Below, in pieces: positions 15,990 to 25,763 of a DNA stretch of 64,000 nt; within the stretch, counting starts at the first letter, position 1, and the number at the start of each line of letters is the position of its first letter. The stretch is taken from assembly GCF_016765585.1 (NCBI RefSeq), contig NZ_JAESWC010000018.1, positions 62,001 to 126,000 on the forward strand, read 5' to 3'. A program made the translations under genes and the position numbers. The notes under the pieces were generated by a model that was given only the letters and a program-made list of their open reading frames with translations, had not been told where the DNA came from and searched no databases. This DNA comes from Clostridium rhizosphaerae. GTDB lineage: Bacteria; Bacillota; Clostridia; Clostridiales; Clostridiaceae.

Positions 15990-16841
15990 TTACTCTCCAT
16001 TTTTCACACTAGTTCTGTATTTACTTGGACTCAAGCCTATATGGGCCTTAAATGTTTTTTCAAAATACGGCAAATTATTATAGCCAGTGCTAGCGCATAT
16101 TTCCATAATAGAAATATCAGTATTTTTAAGTAATTGTTTTGCTTCTGTTATGCGCTTGTTATTAACATATTCTGAAAAATTAACTCCAGTATATTTACGA
16201 AAGCTTCTAGAAAGTGCGGAAGGGTTAATAAAAAACAAGTCAGATAGAGTATTCAAATCAAGTTTTTCTTGGTAATTAACATTTATAAATTCTATGATAC
16301 GCTCCATATAATTTACACTTGCTTTTTTAGTCTTATTTACATCTTTGATATATTCTTTTTTTCTTACTAGAATAAGTAACAAACTAAGTAGATTTAACCT
16401 AATTGCAATTGAATAACCTGGAAGAGCACATGTTAACTCTTTTTGAATATTTACAAAAATACGCTCAACCTCTTGCCTTTGGGAAAGAGGCAGCGTAAAT
16501 ACCTTTTCATTGGGATAAAAAATCGAAATTAAATCTAATTCCTTCATATCATGAAGAAGATTATTTATATATTGTTTATGAAAATTAACAACTATTCTAC
16601 TATGCGGTTCGGTACCATAGGACTTCGTTGCATGCTTTTTATTTGAAGGTATCAGAATAATATCTCCTGCGTTTATAATGTAATTATTACCATCAACCCA
16701 CATATACCTTTTGCCTTTTGTTAAGTAGTAAATCTCAAATACCTCATGCTCATGCAAGATAAGAGAAGTTGTGTGAGTTTGATTAGTTTCATATGAAATA
16801 CTTATTGATTCTTGTTCTATATAAGAAATATCTTGGACCAT
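15990..16841 (-). CDS. AraC-family transcriptional regulator
   Basis: 283 aa. N-terminal cupin sensor domain (residues 20-95: LHEHEVFEIYYLTKGKRYMW, INAGDIILIPSNKKHATKSY) and C-terminal pair of AraC helix-turn-helix motifs (near 185-280: LNTLSDLFFINPSALSRSFR, then TDISIMEICASTGYNNLPYF, ending LSPSKYR). A sugar-responsive regulator, most likely of the operon it sits in, between the kinase and the esterase genes. It begins 25 nt after the kinase stop. Confidence 0.85.
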   Translation of the reverse strand: MVQDISYIEQESISISYETNQTHTTSLILHEHEVFEIYYLTKGKRYMWVDGNNYIINAGDIILIPSNKKHATKSYGTEPHSRIVVNFHKQYINNLLHDMKELDLISIFYPNEKVFTLPLSQRQEVERIFVNIQKELTCALPGYSIAIRLNLLSLLLILVRKKEYIKDVNKTKKASVNYMERIIEFINVNYQEKLDLNTLSDLFFINPSALSRSFRKYTGVNFSEYVNNKRITEAKQLLKNTDISIMEICASTGYNNLPYFEKTFKAHIGLSPSKYRTSVKNGE

Positions 16842-16866
16842 AAACTACTCCTAATTGACACTAGAC

Positions 16867-17808
16867 TTAGCTGTTTCGCTCCTCTATCCAATTTCTTGTT
16901 CCATCTACTGGCTCTGTTTCTAGTATATGAAAATTAAAAATTGAACCATGTTTATTCTCAAGCTCTTTAGTTAATAGATCTATATAGCGAGCAGAATCTG
17001 CTTTTGAATGGATAGAACCAGACAATATTATATTAACGTTACCTTCGAATCGAAGATTTTCAAGCATTGCTGATATATATACGGCACCTTTTGATGCCAT
17101 TTTATGTGCAATCTTATTGCATTCAGCATCTCCTTCATTTAGGGCAATAAAGAAAATTTCCACTAATTTTTTACGAAAATCAGGAATATATGATTCTGAA
17201 AAAAAACGGGCTGATTCAAGGAATTCTTCTCTATTGGTTATTTTAAATTCATCAAAATAGTATTTTGTTAATATTGTTTTTGCCTTTTTTAGAAACAACT
17301 CCCTATAAATCAGCATATACACACTTTGAGTAATAGTCAATCCCCCGCCAAAATCACCAGACAGCTCTCCAATTCCTCCTAGCTGCAGCATATTTCCACT
17401 GTCGTCGATACCTGCGCAGCAAGTTGCCGTACCACTATTGTAATTTATTCCGCTCTGCTTTCCTGATAGTCCCATAGCTTTTACCCCTAAAAAGCCGTCA
17501 TTGCATAATAAAAATTTTGATAACCCAATTTTAACAATGCTCTTTGATATAACATCATGTTGAAAGCAAAAATCTATGCCTGCTAAACCAAAAACCGCAT
17601 CTTTAACATCACCTATCTGAAGATTATTTCGACTTAACAGCTTATGAATGTGTTCATACAACTCATAGTACGTTCCATCATATCCATTTTGTAAAGCTTC
17701 ATGATTTGTGGTACCTCCTTGAAGACGATCAATAACTAAAAATTTTTCATTAATAAGAATGTAGTCTGTTTTTGTGCCTCCTCCATCGACTCCTAAATAG
17801 TATTTCAT
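16867..17808 (-). CDS. BadF/BadG-type N-acetylglucosamine kinase
   Basis: 313 aa. ATPase fold with phosphate loop GVDGGGTKTD at residues 5-14, GLAGID near 94, NDGFLG near 122, GTATCC near 145 and the GGIGELSGDFGGG segment near 162 that typifies N-acetylglucosamine kinases of the BadF family. It would phosphorylate an N-acetylhexosamine released by the GH84 enzyme in the cytosol. Weak GGTGG ribosome binding site. Its place between the glycosidases and the AraC regulator supports the role. Confidence 0.8.
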   Translation of the reverse strand: MKYYLGVDGGGTKTDYILINEKFLVIDRLQGGTTNHEALQNGYDGTYYELYEHIHKLLSRNNLQIGDVKDAVFGLAGIDFCFQHDVISKSIVKIGLSKFLLCNDGFLGVKAMGLSGKQSGINYNSGTATCCAGIDDSGNMLQLGGIGELSGDFGGGLTITQSVYMLIYRELFLKKAKTILTKYYFDEFKITNREEFLESARFFSESYIPDFRKKLVEIFFIALNEGDAECNKIAHKMASKGAVYISAMLENLRFEGNVNIILSGSIHSKADSARYIDLLTKELENKHGSIFNFHILETEPVDGTRNWIEERNS

Positions 17809-17929
17809 TTTGTTATACCACCATGCCCAAAAATTAGCTTCACATTTTTTTTCTTGAGCTTAATTTTATAGAATAGAAAACTCATTATTAGACATTCCTT
17901 TACAAAGTATTTTTTCAATCTTATTTATT

Positions 17930-19210
17930 CTAAACCTTGAATTTAGGTAGATATTCTATGTTTACTTGTAGCATTTCCTCAACAGCTGGTTTGATTTTTT
18001 CAAAATCACCTATAAGTGGATGTGCCATTAGTGCTTCATATACAGTGTCTTTATCACCAGTAACTGCTGCTTGTACCGTTAACCTCTCATACAATTTTAC
18101 TGATTGCATAAGACTTTTTGATGCTGGCGAAATGTTCTTTGTAAGAGGTACTGATTCCGCTCCATCACGGCTTATAAAGCAAGAAACTTCTACAACATCG
18201 TCATCTAAGAGAAATGGAATAACTCCTCTATTGCATACATTCACTACATGTGGTTTATGATTATTTGTATGAAGAGATTCAATAAGTGAAACAGCAGCTT
18301 CTGAATAAAGATGTCCTCCACGTTCATTTAACATTTCCGGAACTTCTATGTTTTCTTCATTAGAATAATACTCCATAAGTTTTTCTTCAATTAATTTGCA
18401 TTCCTCGCCTCTAGTAAGCTTCTCATTTTTTAACTCTTCAAGCTTTTTTGAACGATAGTTGTAATATCCTAAATAAGATGAAGGTATAGCTGATATCAAA
18501 CGCAACAAATCAGTGTCTATTTCTATCCTCTTCATATTAGCCATTGTCGGTCCTTGATTACCTGACTTTAATACCTGCTCTAATACATCCTTCCCATCTA
18601 AATATGCGGCTGTAATGTAACTTAAGTGATTTAAGCCTATGGATTCAAGCTGTAAATCGTGATAATCACATCCTACTATATCACCTATAGTTTCTGCAAT
18701 TGTAATTGGCACGTTGCAAAGACCTATTGCCTTTACTTTCGTATGCTTTAAAAAGTATTCTGTTACAATTCCCGATGGATTTGCAAAATTAATCAGCCAG
18801 GCATTTGGTGAAAACTGTTCAATAGTCTCAGCAATTTTTTCCATAGCCTCTATTGTTCTAAGTGCACAAAAAAATCCGCCTATTCCAGTTGTTTCTTGTC
18901 CAATCAAATTATATTTTAATGGGATTTTTTCGTCATTTATTCTGGCATCCATCTTGCCAACGCGGATTTGAGTTATGATAAAATCAGCATTTTTAACAGC
19001 TTCTTGTAAATCTGACGTTATTGTTATTTTAGTATTTAAGCCGTGATTTTTCATAATTCTTTGAAAAAAATTCCCCACGATTTGAAGTTTATACTCATCT
19101 ATATCCATAAGCGCGATTTCATCCACTTGCATTATTTCTTTTCGTTGAATAAGTCCCATTGCAATTTCTGGACAATAGGAACTTCCTGCACCAATAACTG
19201 TAATTTTCAT
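17930..19210 (-). CDS. GH4 family glycosidase (6-phospho-glycosidase type)
   Basis: 426 aa from the ATG preceded by AAAAGAGGTTAAT; a reading from 19237 adds nine unlikely residues. N-terminal NAD-binding motif GAGSSYCPEI, then RVGKMDAR, NFANPSG near 150, the metal/substrate segment GLCNVP near 172, and GLNHLSY near 200. GH4 enzymes hydrolyse by an NAD- and Mn-dependent oxidation-elimination route; the CNVP form is that of 6-phospho-beta-glucosidases. With no phosphotransferase system nearby, the natural substrate may be unphosphorylated or phosphorylated by the adjacent kinase. Confidence 0.8.
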   Translation of the reverse strand: MKITVIGAGSSYCPEIAMGLIQRKEIMQVDEIALMDIDEYKLQIVGNFFQRIMKNHGLNTKITITSDLQEAVKNADFIITQIRVGKMDARINDEKIPLKYNLIGQETTGIGGFFCALRTIEAMEKIAETIEQFSPNAWLINFANPSGIVTEYFLKHTKVKAIGLCNVPITIAETIGDIVGCDYHDLQLESIGLNHLSYITAAYLDGKDVLEQVLKSGNQGPTMANMKRIEIDTDLLRLISAIPSSYLGYYNYRSKKLEELKNEKLTRGEECKLIEEKLMEYYSNEENIEVPEMLNERGGHLYSEAAVSLIESLHTNNHKPHVVNVCNRGVIPFLLDDDVVEVSCFISRDGAESVPLTKNISPASKSLMQSVKLYERLTVQAAVTGDKDTVYEALMAHPLIGDFEKIKPAVEEMLQVNIEYLPKFKV

Positions 19211-19295
19211 ATTAACCTCTTTTCTAGGAATACTCAAACATCATTTTAAATATCCATTAGGAAATTTTTCATGTGTTTTGATTTTCACTACATAA

Positions 19296-20948
19296 TTATT
19301 TTTTAATGTTCTTCTCATAATACTTTAAAATAAATTGACTGCTAATTATTACTTTCGCATCCTTCAATTGATTGTACTCATTCTCTTTGAATGTACCATC
19401 ATTTATATGAGTCCATATTAGCATCTCTGCCTTTATCTGTTCAAACCAAGGCATTAATATACTTAAAAGCTTCTTGTTAGACATACCTTGTAGTTTCTCT
19501 GACAGATTTACTAATTTTTCAATTTCCTTCGTTATTACATCTTTCTTGCCGGATTCAATTGCATCAGCAATATGTAATGGCACTGTGTAATAAACTGCAG
19601 TGTTTTGATGATGTTCACAAAAGGACATCAATTCCTCATACATGCACGGTTCAATGCTTTTCAAACTCTTTTTAAAAGACACAATAGGATTATAGCTGCT
19701 GCTATTCCACATATAATTTGCCATGGTGGAAAGAGTAATTTTTGAAGCTTCCCACTCTAGCATAGCATTAGAAAATATGCCTATATGATTAAATTTATCT
19801 AATTCCTTTGTTCGATTTAGATAAGGCGTTAAACTTAACATTCTTTTATCTAGATAATCATTACAGGGAACATTATCCCAAATAAGCAATTCTCTATTAT
19901 ATTGTTTTGCTGAAAATTGTACATCTTTTTTATGAATGCTCCAAGGAATTATACTTGGTCCTGTCCACATAATAGCTATTTTAGGATTAAGATTTTCATT
20001 TAAGTCTTTTTTGTACTGAGTCTCAAATGTCTGCATATATTCAGTTGGACAAAGCATAAGTTCAAATACAGATAAGCTTTCCTTAAGCAAATCATAAATT
20101 TGGTTTGCTAAATATGCATGAGCAATTCCACTTGATCCAAATTTTATCTTAGTATCTCCTTTTAAATCATAATCAATATCATCTAAAAGTAAGACAAATT
20201 TATTCACACCTACTTCAATCACCTGATTGAATTTATTCATTATTTTTTTCAATTCATTTATATTAGTATAGTTAATATCATTTCCGGGACTAATCGCATA
20301 GTAAAAATCAATGTATTGCTCTTGGCATTTCCTTATAATTTCTCTCAACTGTATTAGTTCTTTTTCTGGATATTCCACCGCCCATTTTTCACGATGATAA
20401 GGGTCATTTTTAGGAGCATACATAAAAGAATTCATTTTATTAACACTCATAAAGTCTACTTCATCTAAGCGTTCCTCTTGAGTCCATGGGGTGCCATAAA
20501 AGCCTTCTAAAACTCCACGAACACGCAATGTAGGAGTATGTGTTACCTCGATAATTGGTAAATATATTTTATTTTCATGCTCAGTTATTAAAGAGTTTAT
20601 GTACCTAATAGCATATAAGTATCCTCTATCATTGCTAGATTTAATAACTATATGATTTTTTGTAATTTTAAATCTAAATCCATCATTTTTTAATCCGCTT
20701 TCATATTCGAATCGACAGTGAAATTCTTCTATATCTTTAAGTGTGTATTCAAACTTTATATCTTTCTTAAATTTAATTTTACTTTGTTCATTAAAATAGC
20801 CTGTAAAATAAGTAGATGGATCACAATAAAGCCGGCTATACACATAGGCTGGTATTTCTAAACAAGGAATGTTTACATATTCTCCCTTAAAATAATAGTC
20901 TTGACAATCAGCAACTACCTCTAAAACATTTTCATCAAATTTATTCAT
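19296..20948 (-). CDS. GH84 beta-N-acetylglucosaminidase, intracellular
   Basis: 550 aa. The catalytic domain spans about residues 150-430, with the GH84 hallmark RGVLEGFYGTPWTQEERLDE, then MYAPKNDPYHREKW, YYAISPGNDI, and the catalytic aspartate pair in LLLDDIDYDL. An N-terminal GH20b-like alpha/beta domain precedes. Relatives such as clostridial hyaluronidase/NagJ are secreted and carry signal peptides and binding modules; this one has neither and ends soon after the helical C-terminus, so it should act in the cytosol on imported GlcNAc glycans. Start ATG after AAGGAGCAATATA. Confidence 0.85.
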   Translation of the reverse strand: MNKFDENVLEVVADCQDYYFKGEYVNIPCLEIPAYVYSRLYCDPSTYFTGYFNEQSKIKFKKDIKFEYTLKDIEEFHCRFEYESGLKNDGFRFKITKNHIVIKSSNDRGYLYAIRYINSLITEHENKIYLPIIEVTHTPTLRVRGVLEGFYGTPWTQEERLDEVDFMSVNKMNSFMYAPKNDPYHREKWAVEYPEKELIQLREIIRKCQEQYIDFYYAISPGNDINYTNINELKKIMNKFNQVIEVGVNKFVLLLDDIDYDLKGDTKIKFGSSGIAHAYLANQIYDLLKESLSVFELMLCPTEYMQTFETQYKKDLNENLNPKIAIMWTGPSIIPWSIHKKDVQFSAKQYNRELLIWDNVPCNDYLDKRMLSLTPYLNRTKELDKFNHIGIFSNAMLEWEASKITLSTMANYMWNSSSYNPIVSFKKSLKSIEPCMYEELMSFCEHHQNTAVYYTVPLHIADAIESGKKDVITKEIEKLVNLSEKLQGMSNKKLLSILMPWFEQIKAEMLIWTHINDGTFKENEYNQLKDAKVIISSQFILKYYEKNIKK

Positions 20949-20970
20949 TATATTGCTCCTTATAATTTCA

Positions 20971-21573
20971 TTATAGCGCTGTTTCAGCGCAATCTGATTT
21001 GCTCTTTTGATACAAGTTTTCTATACTTTTATTGTTAAATCTTGCAAATAAATATACATTAATGCTCACTGCAAACATAATAAATAACAGTATTGACTGT
21101 GCCAATACAATATAAGTTATCACGAAAAATAATAATAACTGTAAAATTATAACAAGATAGTTTTGTAAAAGAAGATAAAAGCCAGATTGAAAATATTTAA
21201 CTAAAGTCATTTCATATTTTGAAAATAAAAACAAAATAATTAGACTATATCCAAATAAAATGCCTGATAAACAAGCCCAAATAATTATTGTAAGTATATT
21301 GCTACTCATATAAAAGTAGAGAAAATAACCTGTGCTTAAGGTGCTATACATAAATATTGTAAGTGGAATAGACTTCAGAAAATTGGCTTTGAAGAATTTT
21401 ATAAAACTTCTTATTGGTTTATTAGGATCATTCAAAACATACATCATACCTGATATTGTTACACCTGCTGTAATAATTAGAGGACTTAGGAGTAAAAATA
21501 TTAGGTTCGTTACCACAAGTCTACTTAGCAAAACAGAAATTTTATAAATTCCATTTTTATTTTCAAAATCCAT
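20971..21573 (-). CDS. YesL-like (DUF624) membrane protein
   Basis: 200 aa with about five hydrophobic segments (LVVTNLIFLLLSPLIITAGV, IPLTIFMYSTLSTGYFLYFY, IWACLSGILFGYSLIILFLF, YLVIILQLLLFFVITYIVLA). The N-terminal pattern matches the YesL family, membrane proteins regularly found in operons with sugar ABC importers of the LplB/YtcP class. Role unknown, perhaps transporter-associated. It sits between the binding protein and the GH84 gene, 22 nt before the latter. Confidence 0.75.
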   Translation of the reverse strand: MDFENKNGIYKISVLLSRLVVTNLIFLLLSPLIITAGVTISGMMYVLNDPNKPIRSFIKFFKANFLKSIPLTIFMYSTLSTGYFLYFYMSSNILTIIIWACLSGILFGYSLIILFLFSKYEMTLVKYFQSGFYLLLQNYLVIILQLLLFFVITYIVLAQSILLFIMFAVSINVYLFARFNNKSIENLYQKSKSDCAETAL

Positions 21574-21638
21574 TTTTTACTCCTTTCAAATTATGTCGAT
21601 TTTGATCTCTCAAAATCGACATAGTTATTTAAATACAT

Positions 21639-23237
21639 TTATTTCCCTAATTTTTTAAGATTACTAGCAATTTTCTCATTTGCTATTTTAACAATATTAT
21701 CCCATCCATTTGCTTCTCTGAATTTCAAATGTGCTTGCCATACTGAATTATATTCGTTATCATCTTTTGCACGCACCATGCTCAGAAGGGTAGTTGCGAA
21801 ATTTTGATATATATTAGTGCTATTTCTGGCATCAATTGATCCTGGATCTGGGTTAATGTTTTCCATTTCAAAGCGCGGCACTAATTTATCCTTTGTCCAA
21901 TCAAACATTTGAGTAACTGCCGGTGTTTCATTAACAACACCATGTTCCGCTCTAAAGGTATCCACCATGAACATCCAAACATCATCAAATCGATACTCAG
22001 CAAAGAATTTATCTGGATTTTCATCACGAAGCTTTATTATTTCAGGTCGTATCACTGCTTTACCATCACTATTCAAATCATAATGTTTACCTTCTATACC
22101 AAAGCTTGTAACCATTCTTCCATATGGAGACATCATATAAGTAAACAGTTCAATTGCTTTTTGCGGATCTTTACATTTTTTAGAAATATAAGTTACCGAC
22201 CAACCGCCTAAACCACCTTGCGAAAGTAATGGTTTGCTTTTTTTAGAATCTTTTGGTCCATCCACTGCAATATATTGTTTACCTGGATTTGCTGCATACC
22301 ACTTTTGAAGCGGAACCTGTGCTTGTGGAATTCCTGCTTGAACAAACATGAAATAATTACCCTTAGAAAGCTTTTCAGCAACTATCTGTTCATCATCGGA
22401 GAATGTATCGTCAGGTATACCTCCTAATTTATATATTTCATTAAAGGCTTTTACCCACTTTAAATATTCAGGATCAGCATTTCTGTCATAAAACTTCCCA
22501 TCTACTTGTACGGGTGTACCTAATAAATCTTGCAGTGTCTCACCCCATGATCCAGTTCCGGTACCAAATGCTCCACTTCCTAAAGACGCAACTTTAGGAT
22601 ATAATTGCTTTGCTTTTTTCGCAGCTTCAATAACGTTTTCAGGAGTGCTTAAATCCGGACTTCCTATTGCTTCGTATATATCTTTTCTTACAACAAAAGC
22701 CTCTGTTCCAAACAATACTTTTTTGTCATAATCCTTTTGTGTGTTATAAAAGCTTGGATAACCGTATGTCTTACCATCAATTGCATACCAATTCATTACC
22801 TCTTTATCAGCTACTTGGTAGAAATATGGGTCATATTTATCAGCTAAGTCATTTAAAGGTAACGCCCAGCTAGACGCTTTATCAATTACACTACTTCCAT
22901 TAAATACAGTAACTATATCAGGTATTTCTCCGGAAGCAAACTTTGTATTCAGCACTTCTTCATTTCCGGCTTGAAACTCGACATCAAGTTTCAAATCTTC
23001 TTTCATCTTGGATGTTACAGCGTCTTCCCCATACTTTGTATTCCACCAATCTGCATTCACAAACCAAGACAACTTTGCATCCTTAGTATCTGTTTTCCAG
23101 CTAGGTTGTTTGTCATCTACCTTTATTCTGCTTTCAGGAACATCTAGTGCGGATACTTTATTAGCGGTACTCTTAGTACCACATCCTGACATAATAATCA
23201 TAGTACCAATCAAAAGCAGGCTAATTGTTTTTTTCAT
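21639..23237 (-). CDS. sugar ABC transporter substrate-binding lipoprotein
   Basis: 532 aa. Lipoprotein signal: MKKTISLLLIGTMIIMSGC with lipobox MSGC, Cys at 19, anchoring it to the outer face of the membrane. The mature protein is of the large extracellular solute-binding class (about 500 aa, LplA/YtcQ type) with DIVTVFN near 108 and a QGGLGGWSVTYISKK segment near 340. Binds the oligosaccharide delivered to the two permeases encoded upstream. No ATPase gene is in the operon. Confidence 0.85.
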   Translation of the reverse strand: MKKTISLLLIGTMIIMSGCGTKSTANKVSALDVPESRIKVDDKQPSWKTDTKDAKLSWFVNADWWNTKYGEDAVTSKMKEDLKLDVEFQAGNEEVLNTKFASGEIPDIVTVFNGSSVIDKASSWALPLNDLADKYDPYFYQVADKEVMNWYAIDGKTYGYPSFYNTQKDYDKKVLFGTEAFVVRKDIYEAIGSPDLSTPENVIEAAKKAKQLYPKVASLGSGAFGTGTGSWGETLQDLLGTPVQVDGKFYDRNADPEYLKWVKAFNEIYKLGGIPDDTFSDDEQIVAEKLSKGNYFMFVQAGIPQAQVPLQKWYAANPGKQYIAVDGPKDSKKSKPLLSQGGLGGWSVTYISKKCKDPQKAIELFTYMMSPYGRMVTSFGIEGKHYDLNSDGKAVIRPEIIKLRDENPDKFFAEYRFDDVWMFMVDTFRAEHGVVNETPAVTQMFDWTKDKLVPRFEMENINPDPGSIDARNSTNIYQNFATTLLSMVRAKDDNEYNSVWQAHLKFREANGWDNIVKIANEKIASNLKKLGK

Positions 23238-23367
23238 AATTTTTCTCCCCTTATCCTATACTTTCAGTAAGATATAATTTTATTTAGTTATTTAAATGTA
23301 TTATTGTCGCGCGGCATAATCGATTAGATAAATTTGTATAATTCTCTTCCTGTCACTATTAGGGATA

Positions 23368-24234
23368 TTACTCCTTAACAGCTCCTACCAGCATACCCGA
23401 AATAAAGTACCTCTGTAAAAGCGGATAAATTAATACAATTGGAAGAGTAGTAATAACCATAGTTGCTAGTTGAACCCCTCGGGTAGATGTCTGTATTACA
23501 ACTGAAGTCATGTTATTTACCATACGTGCAGTCTGGGATTTTATTATTATTTGATACAATAACATCTGCAAAGGCCATAGTTTTGTATTAGGAACAAATA
23601 ATCTTGCAGGCATGTACTCATTCCATTGTGCAACCCCAATAAATAGTGCTATGGTCGCGAGTACAGGTACTGAAAGTGGTAAATAAATTCTTGTGAAAAT
23701 ATAAAAATGTCCTGCGCCCTCCACCTGCGCACTTTCTGATAATGCCGGAGGTAAATCCTTAAAAAAGTTCATTATTATAATCATGTTATAAAAGCTAAAT
23801 AGCGCTGGCCAAATATATACCCAGAATGAGTTATATAGTCCCAAAGCTTTTATAAGTAAAAAGTATGGTACCATACCTCCACCAAAAAACATTGCAAATA
23901 TACCCATTTTCATATAAATATTTCTAAATTTTAGTTCTTTATGGCTCATACCATAGGCTACCATTGCAGTGAATAACACATGAGTAACTACACCAACAAC
24001 TGTCTTTTCAACAGAAATTATAAATGCTCTATATATATCAGAATTTTGTAATACCGCTCTATAATTTGCAAAGGAAAAGACCCTAGGCCAAAGATAAATA
24101 CCTCCACTCATTGCATCTGATGCATCATTAAATGAAAGTGCAACTACGTTAATGATAGGAAATAATATCGTTATAGTTACAATTGATACTATGACAATAT
24201 TAAATGCATTGAATATCTTACCATCTTTGTTCAT
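23368..24234 (-). CDS. carbohydrate ABC transporter permease (LplC/YtcP type)
   Basis: 288 aa, six predicted membrane segments. The EAA cytoplasmic loop that contacts the ATPase is visible as SAQVEGAGHFYIFTRIYLPL near residues 186-205. The C-terminus RYFISGMLVGAVKE is typical of the LplC group. Forms the channel with the permease encoded at 24270-25187, from which it is separated by 35 nt. Confidence 0.85.
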   Translation of the reverse strand: MNKDGKIFNAFNIVIVSIVTITILFPIINVVALSFNDASDAMSGGIYLWPRVFSFANYRAVLQNSDIYRAFIISVEKTVVGVVTHVLFTAMVAYGMSHKELKFRNIYMKMGIFAMFFGGGMVPYFLLIKALGLYNSFWVYIWPALFSFYNMIIIMNFFKDLPPALSESAQVEGAGHFYIFTRIYLPLSVPVLATIALFIGVAQWNEYMPARLFVPNTKLWPLQMLLYQIIIKSQTARMVNNMTSVVIQTSTRGVQLATMVITTLPIVLIYPLLQRYFISGMLVGAVKE

Positions 24235-24269
24235 TTGCTAACTCCTCTTTTCATGGTTATTAATATAAA

Positions 24270-25187
24270 CTAGAATACATCTATGTCTTTAAATTTTTTT
24301 GTTGCTAAATTTGAAGCCACAAGTAAAATAAGTGATGCGACTGAAAGTAGCAATCCTACTGCTGTTGCATAAGAGAAGTTACCTTGTGTAATACCCGTTC
24401 TAAAAACGTATGTATCTAAAACTTCACTCCTGCCAATGTTAAGTGCATTTTGCAAAACCATTGACTGATCAAAATTAGAGCTAAATAAGCTACTGAGGCT
24501 CATCATGAATTGCAGAGCTATAATACTTTGAATACCAGGTATTGTAATATATCTAATTCTTTTTAATCTGCTTGCGCCGTCAATTACAGCTGCCTCATAA
24601 ACTGTTGTATCAATGCTTGCCATTCCGGCTAAATATAAAATTGTTCCCCAGCCAGCTTCCTTCCATATATCAGATAGTGCTGCAATCCAATAATAATATT
24701 TAGGTTCTATAAGAAATGAAATCGGTTTCTTTAAAATCCCTAACGCAATCAAAATATTATTTAGCAATCCATTAGTTCCAAGCCAAGAAACAAGCATACC
24801 TCCAAATATAATCCATGAGATAAAATGTGGAAGATATGAAACTGTTTGAGTTACTTTTTTGAACCTTCCATCTCTCAATTCAAATATTAATATCGCCAAT
24901 ATAATAGGTACTGGAAAACCTATAAAAATCTTAATAAGACTTATACAAGCTGTATTGATTGTGGCTTGCCAAAAATGCATATCACTTAAAATCAATTTAA
25001 AATTCATAAGTCCTACAAACTTTCCTGAAGTTGTAGCGTCAAGCACTGACGTATTTTTAAATGCAATTATGATTCCATACATGGGTATATAGCTAAAAAT
25101 AATTAAGAATATTATACCTGGCAATGTCATAATTTGAAGTGGAAGTTGTTTTATAAATCCCTTCATTATATTTTTTGATTTACTCAT
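24270..25187 (-). CDS. carbohydrate ABC transporter permease (LplB type)
   Basis: 305 aa, six membrane segments; N-terminus KQLPLQIMTLPGIIFLIIFS and the EAA loop YEAAVIDGASRLKRIRYITI near 196-215. First gene of the minus-strand operon. Because no ATP-binding subunit is encoded nearby, the importer presumably uses a shared MsmX-type ATPase encoded elsewhere, as known for this transporter class. The ribosome binding site is GAGGGGGTTACTG. Confidence 0.85.
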   Translation of the reverse strand: MSKSKNIMKGFIKQLPLQIMTLPGIIFLIIFSYIPMYGIIIAFKNTSVLDATTSGKFVGLMNFKLILSDMHFWQATINTACISLIKIFIGFPVPIILAILIFELRDGRFKKVTQTVSYLPHFISWIIFGGMLVSWLGTNGLLNNILIALGILKKPISFLIEPKYYYWIAALSDIWKEAGWGTILYLAGMASIDTTVYEAAVIDGASRLKRIRYITIPGIQSIIALQFMMSLSSLFSSNFDQSMVLQNALNIGRSEVLDTYVFRTGITQGNFSYATAVGLLLSVASLILLVASNLATKKFKDIDVF

Positions 25188-25413
25188 CAGTAACCCCCTC
25201 TTTTATTGTTTCTTCTTATTTGTGTTTTACTAAGTATTTCATGCCTTAACTTGTCTTAATTTTATCAAAATTATTATCTTGTGAATATAACTATATTGAC
25301 ATATATTCTGAAAACTATATTTATTTTGACACCTTATGCATTCCTCTTCACAATATTCTAAAAATTCCATTAAGCTAATAGTTTTATGGAACATAAAAAA
25401 TACAAAGAAAAAA

Positions 25414-25431
25414 GGCTAGATTTCTCTAGCC
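25414..25431. other. small hairpin in the operon's upstream region
   Basis: GGCTAGA and TCTAGCC form a perfect 7-bp stem with a 4-nt loop, preceded by an A run and followed by CTTTG. On the minus strand the T-rich flank could make it a weak terminator ahead of the operon. The remaining sequence between 25188 and 25576 shows nothing else recognisable. Confidence 0.4.
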
Positions 25432-25576
25432 CTTTGATACCATCCTATTTCCGCTCTATCATAACAACACACTTCACAGACAATTTTTCATCACTCACCA
25501 GAATAAGTTAAACGTCAAGATTAAAAAATTCTTTTCACTCCTGTATTTCAGCAGTTATGGTTTTTAATAATTTAAA

Positions 25577-25612
25577 AATGAATTAAAGGCCAACCATTCT
25601 GATTTGAGTGAG
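25577..25612 (+). pseudogene. short fragment of the 914-1330 gene family
   Basis: AATGAATTAAAGGCCAACCA encodes NELKANHSDL, matching residues of the 914-1330 product, then diverges. Only about a dozen codons remain. It is followed by the AACTAG hairpin at 25649-25696, as the intact gene is followed by a related hairpin. Confidence 0.6.
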
Positions 25613-25648
25613 CTCAAATGGCAGATTTACTTTGAAATCTATATAGTT

Positions 25649-25696
25649 AACTAGATTTATAGTTATCTATATTTCAAGTTAACTATAAATCTAGTT
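25649..25696. repeat. perfect 17-bp AACTAG-type hairpin
   Basis: AACTAGATTTATAGTTA at 25649-25665 is perfectly complementary to TAACTATAAATCTAGTT at 25680-25696. It is related to the hairpins at 1324, 57847 and 62977 and probably derives from the 3' end of the same gene family. It may act as a terminator for the MFS gene at 25764 (minus strand). Confidence 0.55.
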
Positions 25697-25763
25697 GTTG
25701 CTTGGATCTAATGATATTTGTGAAAGTTTTAAAGATATACCCCATAAAGCAAGGGGCTCTATA

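Noticed and set aside
25380..25520. T-box or other known riboswitch before the glycan operon
   Set aside because: A small GGCTAGA/TCTAGCC hairpin is present but no T-box sequence, specifier loop or other conserved core could be recognised.
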